A stretch of DNA of 64,000 nt from Cucumis sativus (GCF_000004075.3 NC_026660.2:31003498-31067497); one strand, 5' to 3'. Numbered from the stretch's first letter, positions 51,470 through 64,000 are shown. A program made the numbers and translations. The notes: a model not told the origin generated them from the sequence alone.

Positions 51470-54400
51470 ATGGAGAAACATGAGGTTGCTCGTCCCATTA
51501 GCACCATTCTTGATGGAACTAATTATATTACTTGGGCCCACCAAATGAGGAGTTTTTTTATAGGTCGAAAGCTATGGCGTATCGTTACTGGAGATATCAT
51601 TAAACCAGTCAAACCTACTCCTCCGATGGAAAGCATTAAGGACACCACTGATGTTACTGTTCAAGAGATGACTGCAGAAACCGAAAAATACATTGAACGC
51701 CTTGAGGACTGAGATAGCAAAAATCATCAAATCATCACTTGGTTGGGTAACACCTCTATTCCAGCAATTCACACACAATTTGATGCATTTGATACTGTAA
51801 AAGAACTCTGGGATTTTCTGTCCACACGTTTTCAGTCTATTGGACTTGCTCACTATTACCAATTGCACTCTTGACTTGTTAGTCTAAATCAGGAGGGAGG
51901 ACAATCTGTGAACGAGTATCTTGCAACTCTTCAACCAATCTGAACTCGGTTAGATCAGGCAAAAATCAAACCGGATCATATTCGCCTCATCAAAGTTCTT
52001 ATGGGTCTTCGCCCAGAGTATGAATCAGTCAGTGCTGCATTGTTACATCGTAACTCTCTGCCGACTCTTGATGCTGCCATTCAGAAAATCTTATTTGAGG
52101 AAAAACGCCTTGGCATTGTTTCTCTCTGCCCTCTGATGTCGCTCTTGCAACCACCCATTCACGATATGCTAATGAGTCTACTTTTTGCAAAAATTGTAAA
52201 CTTCACGGTCATAAGTTTGCTAATTGTCCTACTATTGAGTGCAGGTATTGCCACAAACGAGGTCATATCTTGGACAACTGTCCCACTCGCCACCCCGCCT
52301 CCTGGTGCTCCATATAAACCCAAGTCCTCCACTAAATACGTTCTCCACCTATTGTTGCTGCTGCTACCTCATCTGATATCACACACCTCAGAATTTTCAG
52401 TTAAATGATCTTCATGACTTACTGAAACAGGTGATCTCTTCCAACTCTACTGCTCTTGCCGTCACTCCAGGTACATCTTGGCTCCTTGATTCAGCTTGTT
52501 GCAATCATATGACTGCTGACATTTCATTATTATCCTCACCTATTCATGTTCAATCTCTTCCCTCAATTCACTCTGTGATGGTAATCATATGTCTATCTCT
52601 CACGTTGGTACTGTTAACACACCCACCATAAAACTGTCAAACACCTATCATGTTCCAAAACTCACATTCAACCTAGCTTCAGTTGGCCAACTTTGTGATC
52701 TCGGACTAACTGTTATCTTTTCTTCTCATGGGTGTCAGGTTCAGGATTCTCAAGCGGGGCAAGTGATTGGTACGGGACGGAAGATGGGACAATTATTTGA
52801 GCTTACATATCTTCAGCAATCTCCTGTGTTTCCACCCATCTCTGCACCAGTCGCTGATACCACTATATATCAGTGGCATCTTCGTCTAGGTCATGCATCC
52901 TCTGATAAACTTCGTAATTTAGTTTCTACTGGTAATTTGAATAATGTCTCAAAATTCAGTCATTTTGATTGCTTAAATTGCAAACTTGCAAAACAACCTG
53001 CTTTATCATTTCCTAATTCCTCTCTATGTAATAAGCCTTTTGACCTTATTCATTCTGACATTTGGGGTCCTGCTCCTTGTACTACCGTTAATGGTTATCG
53101 ATACTTTTCTTATTTATTGATGACTATTCTCGTTTTACTTGGATTTACTTTCTTAAACATCGCTCTTCCTTATATCAAATATATGTTGATTTTGCAAATA
53201 TGATTCACACACAATTCTCCAGCAAAATTAAAATCTTTCGAACTGATAATGCGATGGAATATAAGGACTCTCACCTTCTTTCCTTCCTTGCCCAGCAAGG
53301 CACTCTGATTCAACGCTCCTGTCCTCACACCTCTCAGCAAAATGGAAGAGCTGAACGCAAACATCGCACATTCTTGACTCTGTTCGCGCTCAGCTTCTAT
53401 CTGCTGCTTGTCCAGAAAAATTCTGGGGCGAGGCTGCCCTCACCTCTGTCTATGTCATCAATCGTCTTCCTTCAAAAGTCACTAAAAATGTTTCTCCCTT
53501 TGAAAGACTATACGGTACTTCCCCTTCTTACTCCAATCTAAAAATTTTTGGTTGTGCATGTTTCGTATTATTACATCCTCATGAACATACCAAACTTGAA
53601 CCACGTGCACGTCTATGTTGCTTCTTGGGTTATGGTACTGAACATAAAGGATTTCGTTGTTGGGACCCCATCTCTCAACGATTACGTATATCTCGTCATG
53701 TCACCTTTTGGGAACATCGTATGTTTTCTAGTCTTTCTTCATTCCATGAATCTCTTTCAAGTTCTCACCCATTCTTCACCGATCCTTCTATTGACCTTTT
53801 TCCCTCACTTGACTCAACACCTGACACTACACCTTGCATGTTACCTATACCTGAGCCCACTCAATTGGACCATATTTCTGCACTCCCGGATCTTCCATCT
53901 GCCCCTCTTGAGGAACCTGAATCTGCACGGGTAAGAGAAATTCCCTCTCATCTTAAAGATTACCATTGTTTCTCCACTATCATGTCTTTAGTTGAACCTT
54001 CCTCGTATAAGGAAGCCAGCACTAACCCATTATGGCAGCAAGCAATGAATGAAGAACTTCAAGCCTTAGAAAAGACTCATACTTGGGAGTATGTGGACTT
54101 ACCTCCTGGAAAGAAACCTATTGGCTGTAAATGGATCTTTAAAATCAAAACGCACTCTGATGGCTCTATAGAACGATACAAAGCACGACTTGTAGCCAAA
54201 GGTTACTCTCAAGAATATGGCATTGATTATGAAGAAACGTTTGCTCAGTAGCTCGAATGACGTCTGTTCGTAGTCTTTTAGCCATTGCAGCTGCAAAACA
54301 GTGGCCCCTCTTACAAATGGATGTTAAAAATGCATTTCTCAATGGAACTCTATCTGAAGAAGTCTATATGAAACCACCACCTGGTACTACTCCGCCACAT

Positions 54401-55521
54401 CAGAAAGTATGTCTTCTTCGACGAGCTCTCTATGGTCTCAAACAGGCTCCTCGAGCCTGGTTTGCAACTTTTAGCTCCACTATTACTCAACTTGGGTTCA
54501 CTTCCAGCCCTCATGATTCAGCCTTGTTCACCCGCCAGACACCTAATGGTATTGTACTCCTTCTTTTATATGTTGATGACATGATTATTACAGGCGATGA
54601 CCCTCAAGCTATATCTGAATTGCAATGCTACCTGGGAAAGCACTTTGAGATGAAGGATTTAGGACCTCTCAGTTATTTCCTTGGCCTTGAGATCACCTCC
54701 GTGTCTGATGGTTATTACTTATCTCAAGCTAAATATGCTTCTGACCTACTCAGTCGATCTGGTATTACTGATTCTACAACATCCTCAACACCTCTGGATC
54801 CAAATGTTCGACTTACTCCTTTGATGGTGTTCCCCTTGACGATCCTACTTTGTACCGGCAACTTGTTGGTAGCTTGATTTACTTAACTGTAACTCGCCCT
54901 GATATTGCGTTCGCAGTTCACATAGTTAGTCAATTCATGGCCGCTCCTCGTACTATTCATTTCACTGCTGTCCTTCGGATTCTTCGCTACATTAAAGGCA
55001 CTTTGGGTCATGGTCTCCACTTCTCCTCACAGTCTTCTCTGGTTCTCTCTGGATTCTCTGATGCTGATTGGGCAGGAGATCCTACTGATAGAAGATCCAC
55101 CACTGGCTATTGTTTTTATTTAGGTGATGCTCTTATCTCCTGGCGCAGCAAGAAACAATCTGTTGTTTCCCGTCTAGCACTGAGTCTGAATATCGTGCTC
55201 TAGCTGATGCCACTTCAGAATTATTATGGCTTCGTTGGCTTCTTACTGATATGGGAGCCCCACAAGACATCATCTACTACTCTCCATTGTGATAACCGCA
55301 GTGCCATTCAGATTGCACACAATGATGTATTTCATGAACGAACAAAGCACATAGAGAACGATTGTCATTTTGTCCGTCATCATCTTCAAAGCAACACTCT
55401 CCATCTCCAATCTATCTCTACCATTGATCAACCTGCAGATATCTTCACCAAAGCTCTCCATTCTCCTCGTTTCACTCTGTTACTTCACAAACTCAAGGTG
55501 GTTTCTACTCTACCAACTTGA
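51470..55521 (+). pseudogene. Broken copia gag-pol polyprotein
   Basis: The gag start is ATG at 51470. Three in-frame TGA stops interrupt gag at 51710, 51872 and 51941. After a frame change, two CCHC zinc knuckles are seen (about 52188-52293). Protease has DSAC near 52489. Integrase has an HHCC zinc motif (about 52875-52990), the first Asp in HSDIWGP (about 53053) and the second Asp/Glu region to about 53355. Reverse transcriptase has MDVKNAFLNG (about 54318) and the catalytic YVDDM (about 54569). RNase H has DADWAGDP (about 55061) and ends with DIFTKAL (about 55438). At least four further frame breaks, plus a stop at 54249, lie in pol. The element cannot make its own proteins. Confidence 0.9.
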
Positions 55522-55534
55522 GTTTGAGGAAGGG

Positions 55535-55703
55535 TATCACCGTAATTAGAATCATTTAGCAATAATCTAGGAGTATATTATTGTAATTAGAGTATATTGA
55601 TCCTTTCCTTATAGGTTGCTCAATTTTGTGTATATTTACCATTGTGTTACAGAAATTCAATAACACAAAAATAATATCAATATATTCCTCATATTATTTC
55701 ACA
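55535..55703 (+). repeat. Copia 3' LTR, 169 bp
   Basis: Same length and ends as the 5' LTR, with five substitutions and no indels. Followed by the duplicated gtagg. Confidence 0.95.
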
Positions 55704-56937
55704 GTAGGTTTGTCTAATGTAATTTCGTATCTAAATTATTATGCAAATATATACTTTTTTTAAAAAAAATTATATCTTTTTTAATTTTGTTTGCAGCATT
55801 ATGACATTGTTTTTGCTCTTCCTTTTATAAGTTCTATTATGGTTGAAAATTTATTATCTCTAGGATGAGATATTGTATTTATTGGCCTTTAAAAACATAT
55901 AGGTTCTTAATGATTATTTAATATATATATTTTTTACTTTTAGTGTAATTTTTATTTTTATTTTTTAAATGTTATTGCTGGTATATTGATTCTTCTAATC
56001 CATACACATTGAAGACGGTTGAGAAAATCAAACCATGTGCAGTTGAGTTTCAACTTTCAAGCCATTTGGTGAATTTTTATAAGTTTCTTTTTTTTTTTTC
56101 CATTTTTCAATTTTAGTGTTTATAAGCGCACACAAGTTTAGTGTGGTATGGGTACTTGTTTTTTTTTTTTGTTTTTCAATTTTGTTGTAAATATTCACAT
56201 ATTTAATTAAAATAATAAACTGAACTTACAAATTGCTTTCAATTTTTGAAGGTAGGATTGTTTTTTTCTCTTAATCTCTCTATCTTAGTTTTTGTCTACT
56301 TTTTGTTACCATTTTTTTAGCTTCTACTTTTTTTATGTTGTTCAAGTAAAAAATAAATCTTCTAGTAAAGAAAAAAAAAAATACATACCATACTGGTTTT
56401 TTGAAGAAAAAAAAGTATAATATATTTTTTGAAAAAAAAATCATATACTTCACATCTAAATCTAAACTATATAAATGGGGTTTTAAAATCGGGACTAAAG
56501 TAGAGAAACATTTGTTTTCTTCTTTTGCCCGTTTTAGTATTTTGTTGTATGATTATTTGATGTAATTTCATATCTAAATTGTTAAATAAAATGGTTTGCA
56601 TCTTATATTCCGTGGCAAGCTTGATCCTTTTTTTTTTTTTCAATATCGTAATGTATTAGTTTGTTTTTTTAATTATCTATATATTAACGCAAATTACCTA
56701 CAAGAAAAACTTAAAAAACACTAAATTAAATAAGTCTTTTGATACTAGGCTTTGCATGCAACATAATAGGACAATGCATCCTCTATATAGCAAACACCAA
56801 AAACAAATAGTCTCAGGTTCATTGGCACATTCTTTAATCTTAGTAATAAATAAGGAAGTGTCAAATAACTCAACAACAAAATAGGAATTAAAGTAAATGG
56901 AGCATGTAAAATTATAAATAGTGGTTTTGTTTTCCTT

Positions 56938-57028
56938 TAAAGAAGTTGATTTAATTCATATATTTCAACAATTTTAACCTTTCACTTAAAGAAGTTGATT
57001 TAATTCATACATTTCAACAATTTTAACC
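56938..57028 (+). repeat. 49-bp period tandem duplication
   Basis: Copies at 56938-56979 and 56987-57028 share taaagaagttgatttaatt and atttcaacaattttaacct, with one mismatch. Confidence 0.9.
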
Positions 57029-57098
57029 TCAAGTAAATTGTTTTAAAAGAAGTAATATAATTTTTTTTTATGATGTTCTTATTTAAATGTTAAATGAG

Positions 57099-57560
57099 AC
57101 TTAATGTGAAATTGAAGCGTAGAATCATAAAATATTTTTTACCATTCAATTTTATTGCAAAAGTGGAAATAAAAAAAATATAAATGAGAATGTAACAAGT
57201 GGAAAAACATAAAACACAAAATGTAACTTGTTGAACTACTAATTTAAACAAGGAAATATGAATCTTGTGTGTTTTAGAAGTGAAAATTAATTTCTAAAAA
57301 CATTTTTAATGTGAAATTGAAGCATAAATTCAGCAAAATAATTTTGACATTATTTACCATTCAATTTTTAATACAAAAGTGGAAGTAAAAATTAAAAATA
57401 TAAACGAGAAATGAAACACAAATGAACAAAAATGAAAATATATTGTTGGAACTCAACAATTGAATTCGAGCAGAAAAATGGCAAGCGGTGAACTGTATTT
57501 AAACGAAGAAATTAGGAAACCCGCGTGTTTCCAAAAGCAGACATTTATTCCTTAAAATAT
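57099..57560 (+). repeat. Diverged ~200-bp direct repeat
   Basis: Copy 1 starts near 57109 (aatgtgaaattgaagcg) and copy 2 near 57308 (aatgtgaaattgaagca). Each continues with taccattcaatttt, aaaagtggaa and a later gtgtttt/gtgtttc, acatttt series. Substitutions and indels are frequent, so the duplication is old. Confidence 0.7.
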
Positions 57561-59397
57561 TTTTTTATACAAAATTTCATACATATAACAAGTCACTATT
57601 TTATTTAAATATTTTATATCCGTCCTTTTTTTCCATCTTCTTTATTTCCCCACTTTTCTTTTTATTTTTCTCTCAATCGTCCTTTTCTTTTGTTCTTTTC
57701 ATATAACCATCTTCTTTCGTCAGTCATTTTTCTCTTTAATATCATTGTTTTTTTTTTCTTTTATTTTGTTTGTATGGAAGAGAATTAAAAAAATATCACT
57801 TAAATTTAAAATAGTCAAATCTAATAACGATAAACGAAGTGTACAAAAAGCCTTGAAAAAACCGTTTAGATTTGAGTAGAAAAAATATTGAAAAAAAATG
57901 TTTAGATTTGGGTAGGAAATTATAAATTAAGATCATATACCAAATATAATGGCATATTGACTAGTGTATTTTTCATCATAACTCTAGCTTTTTCGTAAAT
58001 ATTTGAACGTTTAGTTATATTTTTTAAAATTTTGTTCTATTTTTTAAATTTTTTAACGAACTTGAAAAACAATTTTAAAACAAGAAAACTAAACCGAATA
58101 CCAAACATTGCTAGATTTAGGGCGAACACCCCCACACGAAGGTAATTTGGGTTATTTTCAAATGTTACAAAACAAATCAAAATGTCTTTAAAATTTTACT
58201 TTTTACTAGACAACAATAAATAATAAATCATTATTTGTGTTGTGATAGACTCAAACAACTTTGTAAATATTTTCAACTTAATGAGTAATTTAAAACAAAA
58301 TATTTATGTGTTACAATTTTTAAATATAGCAAAATGAGTAAAAATACTAACAAAATATGAGTTGAGTCCTAACATATTAATACTTTTCATCATTTATTAT
58401 ATTTATAAATATTTCCATATATAATATTAATATAATTCGATCCAATTCTTGATTTGGGGTTTGATTTGTTTTAAAACTATACTAAACCAAATCGAACCAA
58501 TGTTTAATTTATTCAATTTTTGTTTGTTTTTTTAGATTTTAGAAAACGCATCTACTTTTTAAAAAATGGAAAACCAAAAAGTTGTCAAATGAGAGTGTTT
58601 GTCTCCAAACTCCTTTGTTTCCTTGCATGGATTTTCTTTTCCTTCTTTACTTTATTTTTTTCCCTTAATTATAGAACTCAAATTAAACTCCAATGTAGTT
58701 TAGATTAAGTAAATCTTAGAAGAAAACTCCCGAGACAAACGTGGAATTTAAAACTCAGGATTCTGAATTAAATTTATAAACCAATGAATTCAAGACAATC
58801 CATCAAAATTTAGAAAGTAGAACTTTAATAAGCCAATCAAACCCAAATTCCTGAAGCTATAAAATTAACCTTGCCCGAATGACGTGAGGACGTTACACTA
58901 AAACTGAAAATATCTAAAATTTAGGACGTTTTATTAAATAAGCTTTTTACCGCAGAGAAAACCATACTGCCTAGTTGGAGCCCAGATATTCGACGGTGAC
59001 ATGAATCCATACAATTTCCATAACACAAATTAAATGTTCGTAAACCACGTATGAACACGTGGTTACATTACCGTCTAAATTCTGATGGTACAAAGAAAGC
59101 TGGCAACACAAGCCCTAAAGCAAACCTAACCTCTACTTCCAATCGTCCACTAATACTAACAGCTGGGAATCAAAGGAAAAGACAAACTCGAAACAGCGCC
59201 GTACTGGAATATATATATATATATATATTGGGAGCAGTTGACCCCTTATAAAAGATTGGGATACAACACTTTCCTGATAAAATACCTTTAACCTATACCT
59301 ATCCGAACTCAGATGACTGTACAGGCAATCCTGGTATAATCACCACATAAGATCAGCAAATCACTCAGGACGACTAAGCAAAAAGGTTCACCAACCT

Positions 59398-62300
59398 TCA
59401 GTAGTGCAATCCATTGCCATTGAAATAAGCATCATTAGATAGCCCATTCACAGTCATTTTCATGTTACCATTTCTGGATAATTTCATTGTTGAGACTTCA
59501 ACGCTCCCGTTCTTCGCAGTTTTCTTCCAACTCTCGGAACTTTTTAAGATAGAATCTAATTGGCCACACGATGCAGCTATGAGTCCTGTATGACAAAATA
59601 AAAATGTCAGTTGATCATTATTAATACTGAAAAAACGCATGGTCTGCAAACTGAGATAATAGACAAAATTTGCAGACGTTAGGCAGATACGTATTGAGTA
59701 GCTTTCTCCATATCCCCAGATATTAAAAGGCTATTTTACCTTCCTATTACAATCCACCACGTTTACAAACATTAATAGTACTATTTTAAACAAAAAACAA
59801 TAAATTGCACCCACCCTAAAGCCCAAACTTTGATGAGAACAAGGGTTTTATTTATTAAACTCACCCAAACACAGGTACCCTGTGTAGATGTTAGTAATAG
59901 ATTCACGTTAGCCAACAGGACCGCCCCTTAGAGGCATGGATACTCCTATTTTGTTAGCGAATGACTATTGACTATTGAGCTGAGTATTCGAGGAAATAAG
60001 GGCCAGTGGTGATGGTGATTATTAACATATTTTCCAACGACTTACCTATTCAGTGACATGGCACTGGAGGTTTTCCATCTTCCCATCTCACACCAAGTTT
60101 TAGAAAGACCGGTCTCAATCTAAAACCATTCTTTTTTGTATTAGGGAACACATCTGACACATGAATTATTAACATGTTTTTCCAAGTGCATCTCTTCCCA
60201 TCCAGCTCAATAGTATATCTTGAGAAAGCTAGGTCTACCTACCAATTTAAGTATAGGAAGATCAATAAAAAGATGGAGGGGAAACGTTTTTTTCTTCTTT
60301 CAATGAGCAATCCTCATTCCTCACTGTGGCCCTACATTTTAAGTAAAAAATAAGCCGAAATGAATCAAATGGCTAACGCCAACGCGATATGAAATCCTCT
60401 CAAAGACAAATCCCCTTGGGCTTCCTTAATCGTATGGCAACTAATCCATGACAATTCTACACTAAAGAAAGAAATGTAAACCCTTGCTAAGTTAAAACGA
60501 AAGATATACAATCAAAATACAAACCCCTGCATTGTTATTTATGTAATGACAAGTACCACTTTCTTAGAACATTAACATGTACCCATTATACTTTTTCTTG
60601 AACTCAACAAGCTGACCAAGTGGCCAATTCATGCGTAAAGTGCTTAAGAAATGTTAGATATTATATTAAATTTTCCTTCATCCACACAAGCTTAAGTTTT
60701 AAGGTTGAATTGGTAATTTAAGATAGTATCAGAATAGTTGGTCCAGTGAAGTCTTGTGTTCAAATCCCTGCAATGTAATTTCCTTCCTATTTAATATTGA
60801 TTTTCACTTGTTGGGTCTTTTTCATACTTCAAGCCCACAAGTGAAGAAAAGTGTAAGATATTATATTAAATTTGCTTTCATCCACAAGCTTTTGGGTTGA
60901 ATTTGTAATTTAAGAATAAGTATTTGACACATCTCCAAAAAAAATTGTAGTGTTAAAAGTGTATCGCGCACAGCAGATTATCAAATCTAAGATGTTAACC
61001 ATCCAATGGTTTGATGGTTTAAAGCACAAGGCACACTCCAAAAAAAAAACCTTGCCCATTTGCACCAATAAAACCACATAACTAGTAAATATTTATAAAA
61101 AAAGTTAGCACTCAACATTATAAGACATGGAAATGTTTAAATTCATTTAATACTAAAAAGAACCATTAATTAAAAAAACACAAATGAGCTTAAATAATTA
61201 AGGGGAAAAAAATGCTAAAACTGTATATAACTCAAACCCTTTTTAACTTGATTTGGATTAACTTCGAGACACTTCAACTATCAAAATTTTCAATTAAATG
61301 ATTGATACTGAAAATTAGACCCAAAATATAACCATCTCAAAAAAGTTAACCAAGTAAAACCTAGTTCTCATATTTTTACTTAACTTTCTATTACAAGTAA
61401 ACATAACTTTCTTTTAGAGGTATCGAGAATGAAGATGTCATTACATTACTTGTCCCCAACAAATCGCCCTGTTTGTCAAGTGATAAGGCAATGGTGGGAC
61501 ATCTCTTGGTTAAGTTAAGAAAGGTTGATGATAGGGATATCATCTCTTTTGTCGATGATGGGAGAGAAGGGAGAGTATTTTTACTCCTTTAAGAACAACA
61601 AAGAGATAATGGCGTTTTCCTTAATTTGTCTGGTAACAAATTAAGAGTTTGAATCTTGTTTTGATTTCCTTGTTTTAGTATTAAAGGAGGAAACTTACAT
61701 AACGAACCTAAGCTTATAGTCTATCGAGCCTTACTTCATTTCCCACTCTATACTATGCTAAATAAAAAAAAAAAGTAATCGACCAAGAACTTCGATCGAG
61801 GGTTTGTTCCATATAAGAAGAGTGGATTCAACATATATGTTCATGTCAATAAAAAAAAGAGGTGCAAATGACTAGCACCAAATAAAGGCAGACAAGCCAC
61901 ATGAGCGTCACAGTTACCTCTTGCTTAGACTTGAGAAGGCTAGTCCCATATATATATATTAAAAGATAGCACCTCCACAATTTATTGACATGATAGGAAC
62001 CACAACGATATCAAACCACATCGAAATGTAAATGGTGAAAACTATCATAATGAACCGACTGTTAGTACCTTCAGAGACAGCTACCAGTGTCATATTGTTT
62101 CAAACCTTTATGCTCAAACTTTTGAAGTTGCCACTCTGGTCCACTATACAACATCAAAAGTTGCGCTATCTAAAAGATCATGCAGCACTACGTGTTTGGC
62201 CAATAATGAAGAACAAAATGCTGTTTCTTCAACTGCTCATCAAAGGACATATCCTAATGTCACCCTAACAAAGGTCCTTTAAGGAGAGTGGAATCTTATA

Positions 62301-63794
62301 TTCCATTCTAATAGTAGTATAGTATCGGTAACTATATATAGATAGATATTCTGTAATAAGACTCTTCTAAAGTAACATAAAATAACAAATAACTACTTGC
62401 AGAAGACTAATATTTAACATGACAAATAATTCAATCAGAATGAGAGAGAATGTACCCAAGAATAATGCAGAAGGTTTTCCTGGTCTTGACTTAAATTCAG
62501 GATGGAATTGAACACCAATGAAGTATGGATGACAAGCCAACTCAACAATCTAAAACGTTCAACATACCAACCATTTAGATTGATTACAGCACATTGTCGC
62601 ATAAAAATTTATAAGGTAGGAAATCATACCTCCATTCGCTGACCTGTTTCGTCCTTTCCAGTGAATGAGAGTCCAGCATTTTCAAGCTGCGATACCATAT
62701 GAGGATTAACCTGCCGATATTCAATTTTCCCCTTTTTTTTAGTTACATGCTTCCACTATTTTAAAAAAATTAAGAAAACAAAAAATAACTTAAACTTACC
62801 TCGTATCTATGTCTATGTCTCTCATCAATGTAACTTTTATTCCCATATCTGAAAGATTTGGAATCAGTGCCTCTAGTTAGTAACAATACCTACCTAAAAC
62901 ATCTTATTATAATCATTATTATTCCCAAATACGTGGAAACTATTAGGCTAGTTGAATAGAATATTATGCACTTATTTAGGGTGAACTCTCAGCACTCCCC
63001 CAAACTGTACACTTTATCAGTGTCGTGAACATGCAAATATTTACTTATCTATTTCAAAACATAAGTACTTACAGTTTTGCAGACTTGCAATCCACAACCT
63101 GAAAATATGTTCTCCTAGAACCAAGGCGCATGGTTCCACCCATATGTGTTTTAGAAACCTGAGATAATAGCATAAGATTAAAAAGAGTAATGCATAGGAA
63201 GGAATAAACACTATAGTGCACCCAAAGAAAAAAACTTCATTAGAAAATACCTCAGGCATAAATATAACACATGGATTCTTTGTGCTTGTATCAAATTCGG
63301 TGCTGTTAGCATCTTTCAAATTAAGAACAGATCGTGCAAACTCAATGACAGCAATTTGCATTCCTAGGCATATGCCGAGGAAGGGAACTTTGTTTTCTCG
63401 AGCATACTTCGATGCAAGGATTTTCCCTTCCACTCCTCTATCGCCAAAACCCCCAGGAACTAGGATACCATCTGCACCCTGAAGATTATGGCCAGTTAGA
63501 ATGTCTAACAGCCGAGCTACCAAACTAAAAGAATAATAAAATCCAAAGGAGCTGTGCAAGCCAGCAAGGTTATGATGCACACCTTTAACAGCTTCCATGC
63601 AGCCTTGTGAGCCGCTGGATTCTGCAGTACAAAAAGACACCTGCATTAGGCACGCTGCTGGAAATAAATACAAGGGGAAAATATCAAGCATTCAACTCTA
63701 AAACCTCTTGAGCCGTAGCATCTTCAAGATCTCCAGCTGGAACCCAGTCCACAATGAGTTTCTTTAGACATCTGAGAGAGGCATGCTTAAGAGC
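59398..63794 (-). CDS. CTPS: CTP synthase, C-terminal half (5' end outside window)
   Basis: Minus-strand exons 63705-63794, 63583-63621, 63251-63478, 63073-63158, 62800-62848, 62630-62710, 62456-62549 and 59398-59585 keep frame and encode the last 284 residues. They hold the class I glutamine amidotransferase domain: [10 protein letters not shown], nucleophile Cys in [28 protein letters not shown] and the His-Glu pair in [14 protein letters not shown] synthase makes CTP from UTP, ATP and glutamine-derived ammonia in the cytosol. The synthetase (ATP) domain lies beyond the right edge; I see no convincing exon between 63795 and 64000. The last exon adds a plant-type tail of about 60 residues, Ser/Asn/Lys-rich. 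The 2.87-kb intron 59586-62455 contains a miniature LTR element. Confidence 0.94.
60652..60915 (+). mobile_element. TRIM/SMART-like miniature LTR element, copy 2
   Basis: Related to the element at 455-714. The first terminal repeat (60652-60723) is also 72 bp, starts TGTTAG and ends TTTAAGA. It is followed by TAGTATCAGAA, a one-base variant of the initiator-tRNA-Met site. The second repeat (60852-60915) has lost 8 bp and is preceded by cccacaagtgaagaaaag. The interior shares gtgttcaa, cctgcaatgt and cacttgttggg-like blocks with copy 1. No clear target duplication remains. It lies in the last intron of CTPS, on the opposite strand. Confidence 0.62.
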
Positions 63795-64000
63795 CTACAT
63801 AGAGTATCACATTTTGTGTAAGATGTCCGTTCTAAAGCTAAGATTGACGTACACTTAAAATCCAAAACAATGGAGAAATAAATTGGCACCTTACGGACAT
63901 GCACTATGTTCCAACACGTTAAAGACGTAAAACATGGACAAGGACAAATAAGTTCACAAAAGTACCATAGACTTGTCTCCAATATGAATACTATCGATGA

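Larger units (their letters stand above)
50830..55703 (+). mobile_element. Ty1/copia LTR retrotransposon, structurally complete but coding-defective
   Basis: Two 169-bp LTRs (50830-50998 and 55535-55703) differ at five positions (about 3%). A 5-bp target duplication, gtagg, is at 50825-50829 and 55704-55708. A primer binding site TGGTATCAGAGC (initiator tRNA-Met) follows the 5' LTR at once (50999-51010). A polypurine tract, gagtttgaggaaggg, ends at 55534. Domain order gag, protease, integrase, reverse transcriptase, RNase H is that of copia. The LTRs start TA rather than TG. It lies about 400 bp upstream of the ARPC2 start codon, on the opposite strand. The LTR difference implies a fairly recent insertion, perhaps of the order of a million years, subject to the assumed mutation rate. 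Confidence 0.95.
55709..59397. other. Long AT-rich intergenic region with diverged repeats
   Basis: It lies between the copia element and the 3' end of CTP synthase. It is strongly AT-rich with poly-T runs and contains the two duplications described separately. An (AT)n run is at about 59208-59227. No reading frame with recognisable content is seen on either strand. Confidence 0.5.

Noticed and set aside
63795..64000. A further upstream CTPS exon near the right edge
   Set aside because: No frame matches the conserved segment expected just before ALKHASLR, so this stretch is most likely intron and the next exon is outside the window.

Overview
This window is a piece of a plant nuclear genome, almost certainly a dicot. 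Genes are split by AT-rich GT-AG introns. The products include plant-only proteins: the chloroplast Ycf3-interacting protein Y3IP1, a GT92 galactan synthase and the plant form of ARPC2. Introns and spacers are littered with copia, gypsy, LINE and TRIM-type retroelements. A cucurbit-like genome is possible, but the sequence alone does not prove the family. I saw no bacterial operons, CRISPR arrays, rRNA arrays or tRNA genes.

Layout: 1-2647 (+) 3' part of a WD40 protein resembling DCAF4. 5499-8580 (-) an 81-aa conserved plant protein whose last exon (17 nt) lies beyond a 2.7-kb intron full of retroelement debris. 10194-13218 (+) an 810-aa C3HC4 RING protein. 17220-18122 LINE remnant. 19739-21344 (+) galactan beta-1,4-galactosyltransferase (GALS). 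23771-24499 (-) intronless unknown plant protein. 25141-28160 (-) Y3IP1. 29240-35118 (+) MCM6, 18 exons, head-to-head with Y3IP1 and with two E2F sites upstream. 37040-50427 (-) ARPC2, nine coding exons swollen to 13.4 kb by transposon insertions. 50830-55703 (+) a complete but decayed Ty1/copia element with 169-bp LTRs and a 5-bp target duplication. 59398-63794 (-) the C-terminal half of CTP synthase, running off the right edge.

The genes are unrelated housekeeping and developmental functions: ubiquitin ligation, pectin galactan synthesis, photosystem I assembly, DNA replication, actin nucleation and pyrimidine synthesis. They do not form a pathway or cluster. The most interesting material is non-genic. 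A Cassandra element carrying 5S rRNA promoter sequence in its LTRs sits in ARPC2 intron 7. Two copies of a 260-bp miniature LTR element with 72-bp terminal repeats lie 60 kb apart. A composite copia/LINE rearrangement lies inside the small gene's intron, and ARPC2 uses a GC-AG intron.

Exon borders were set by hand. Each multi-exon model was checked for frame continuity across every junction, but none has been checked against transcripts.
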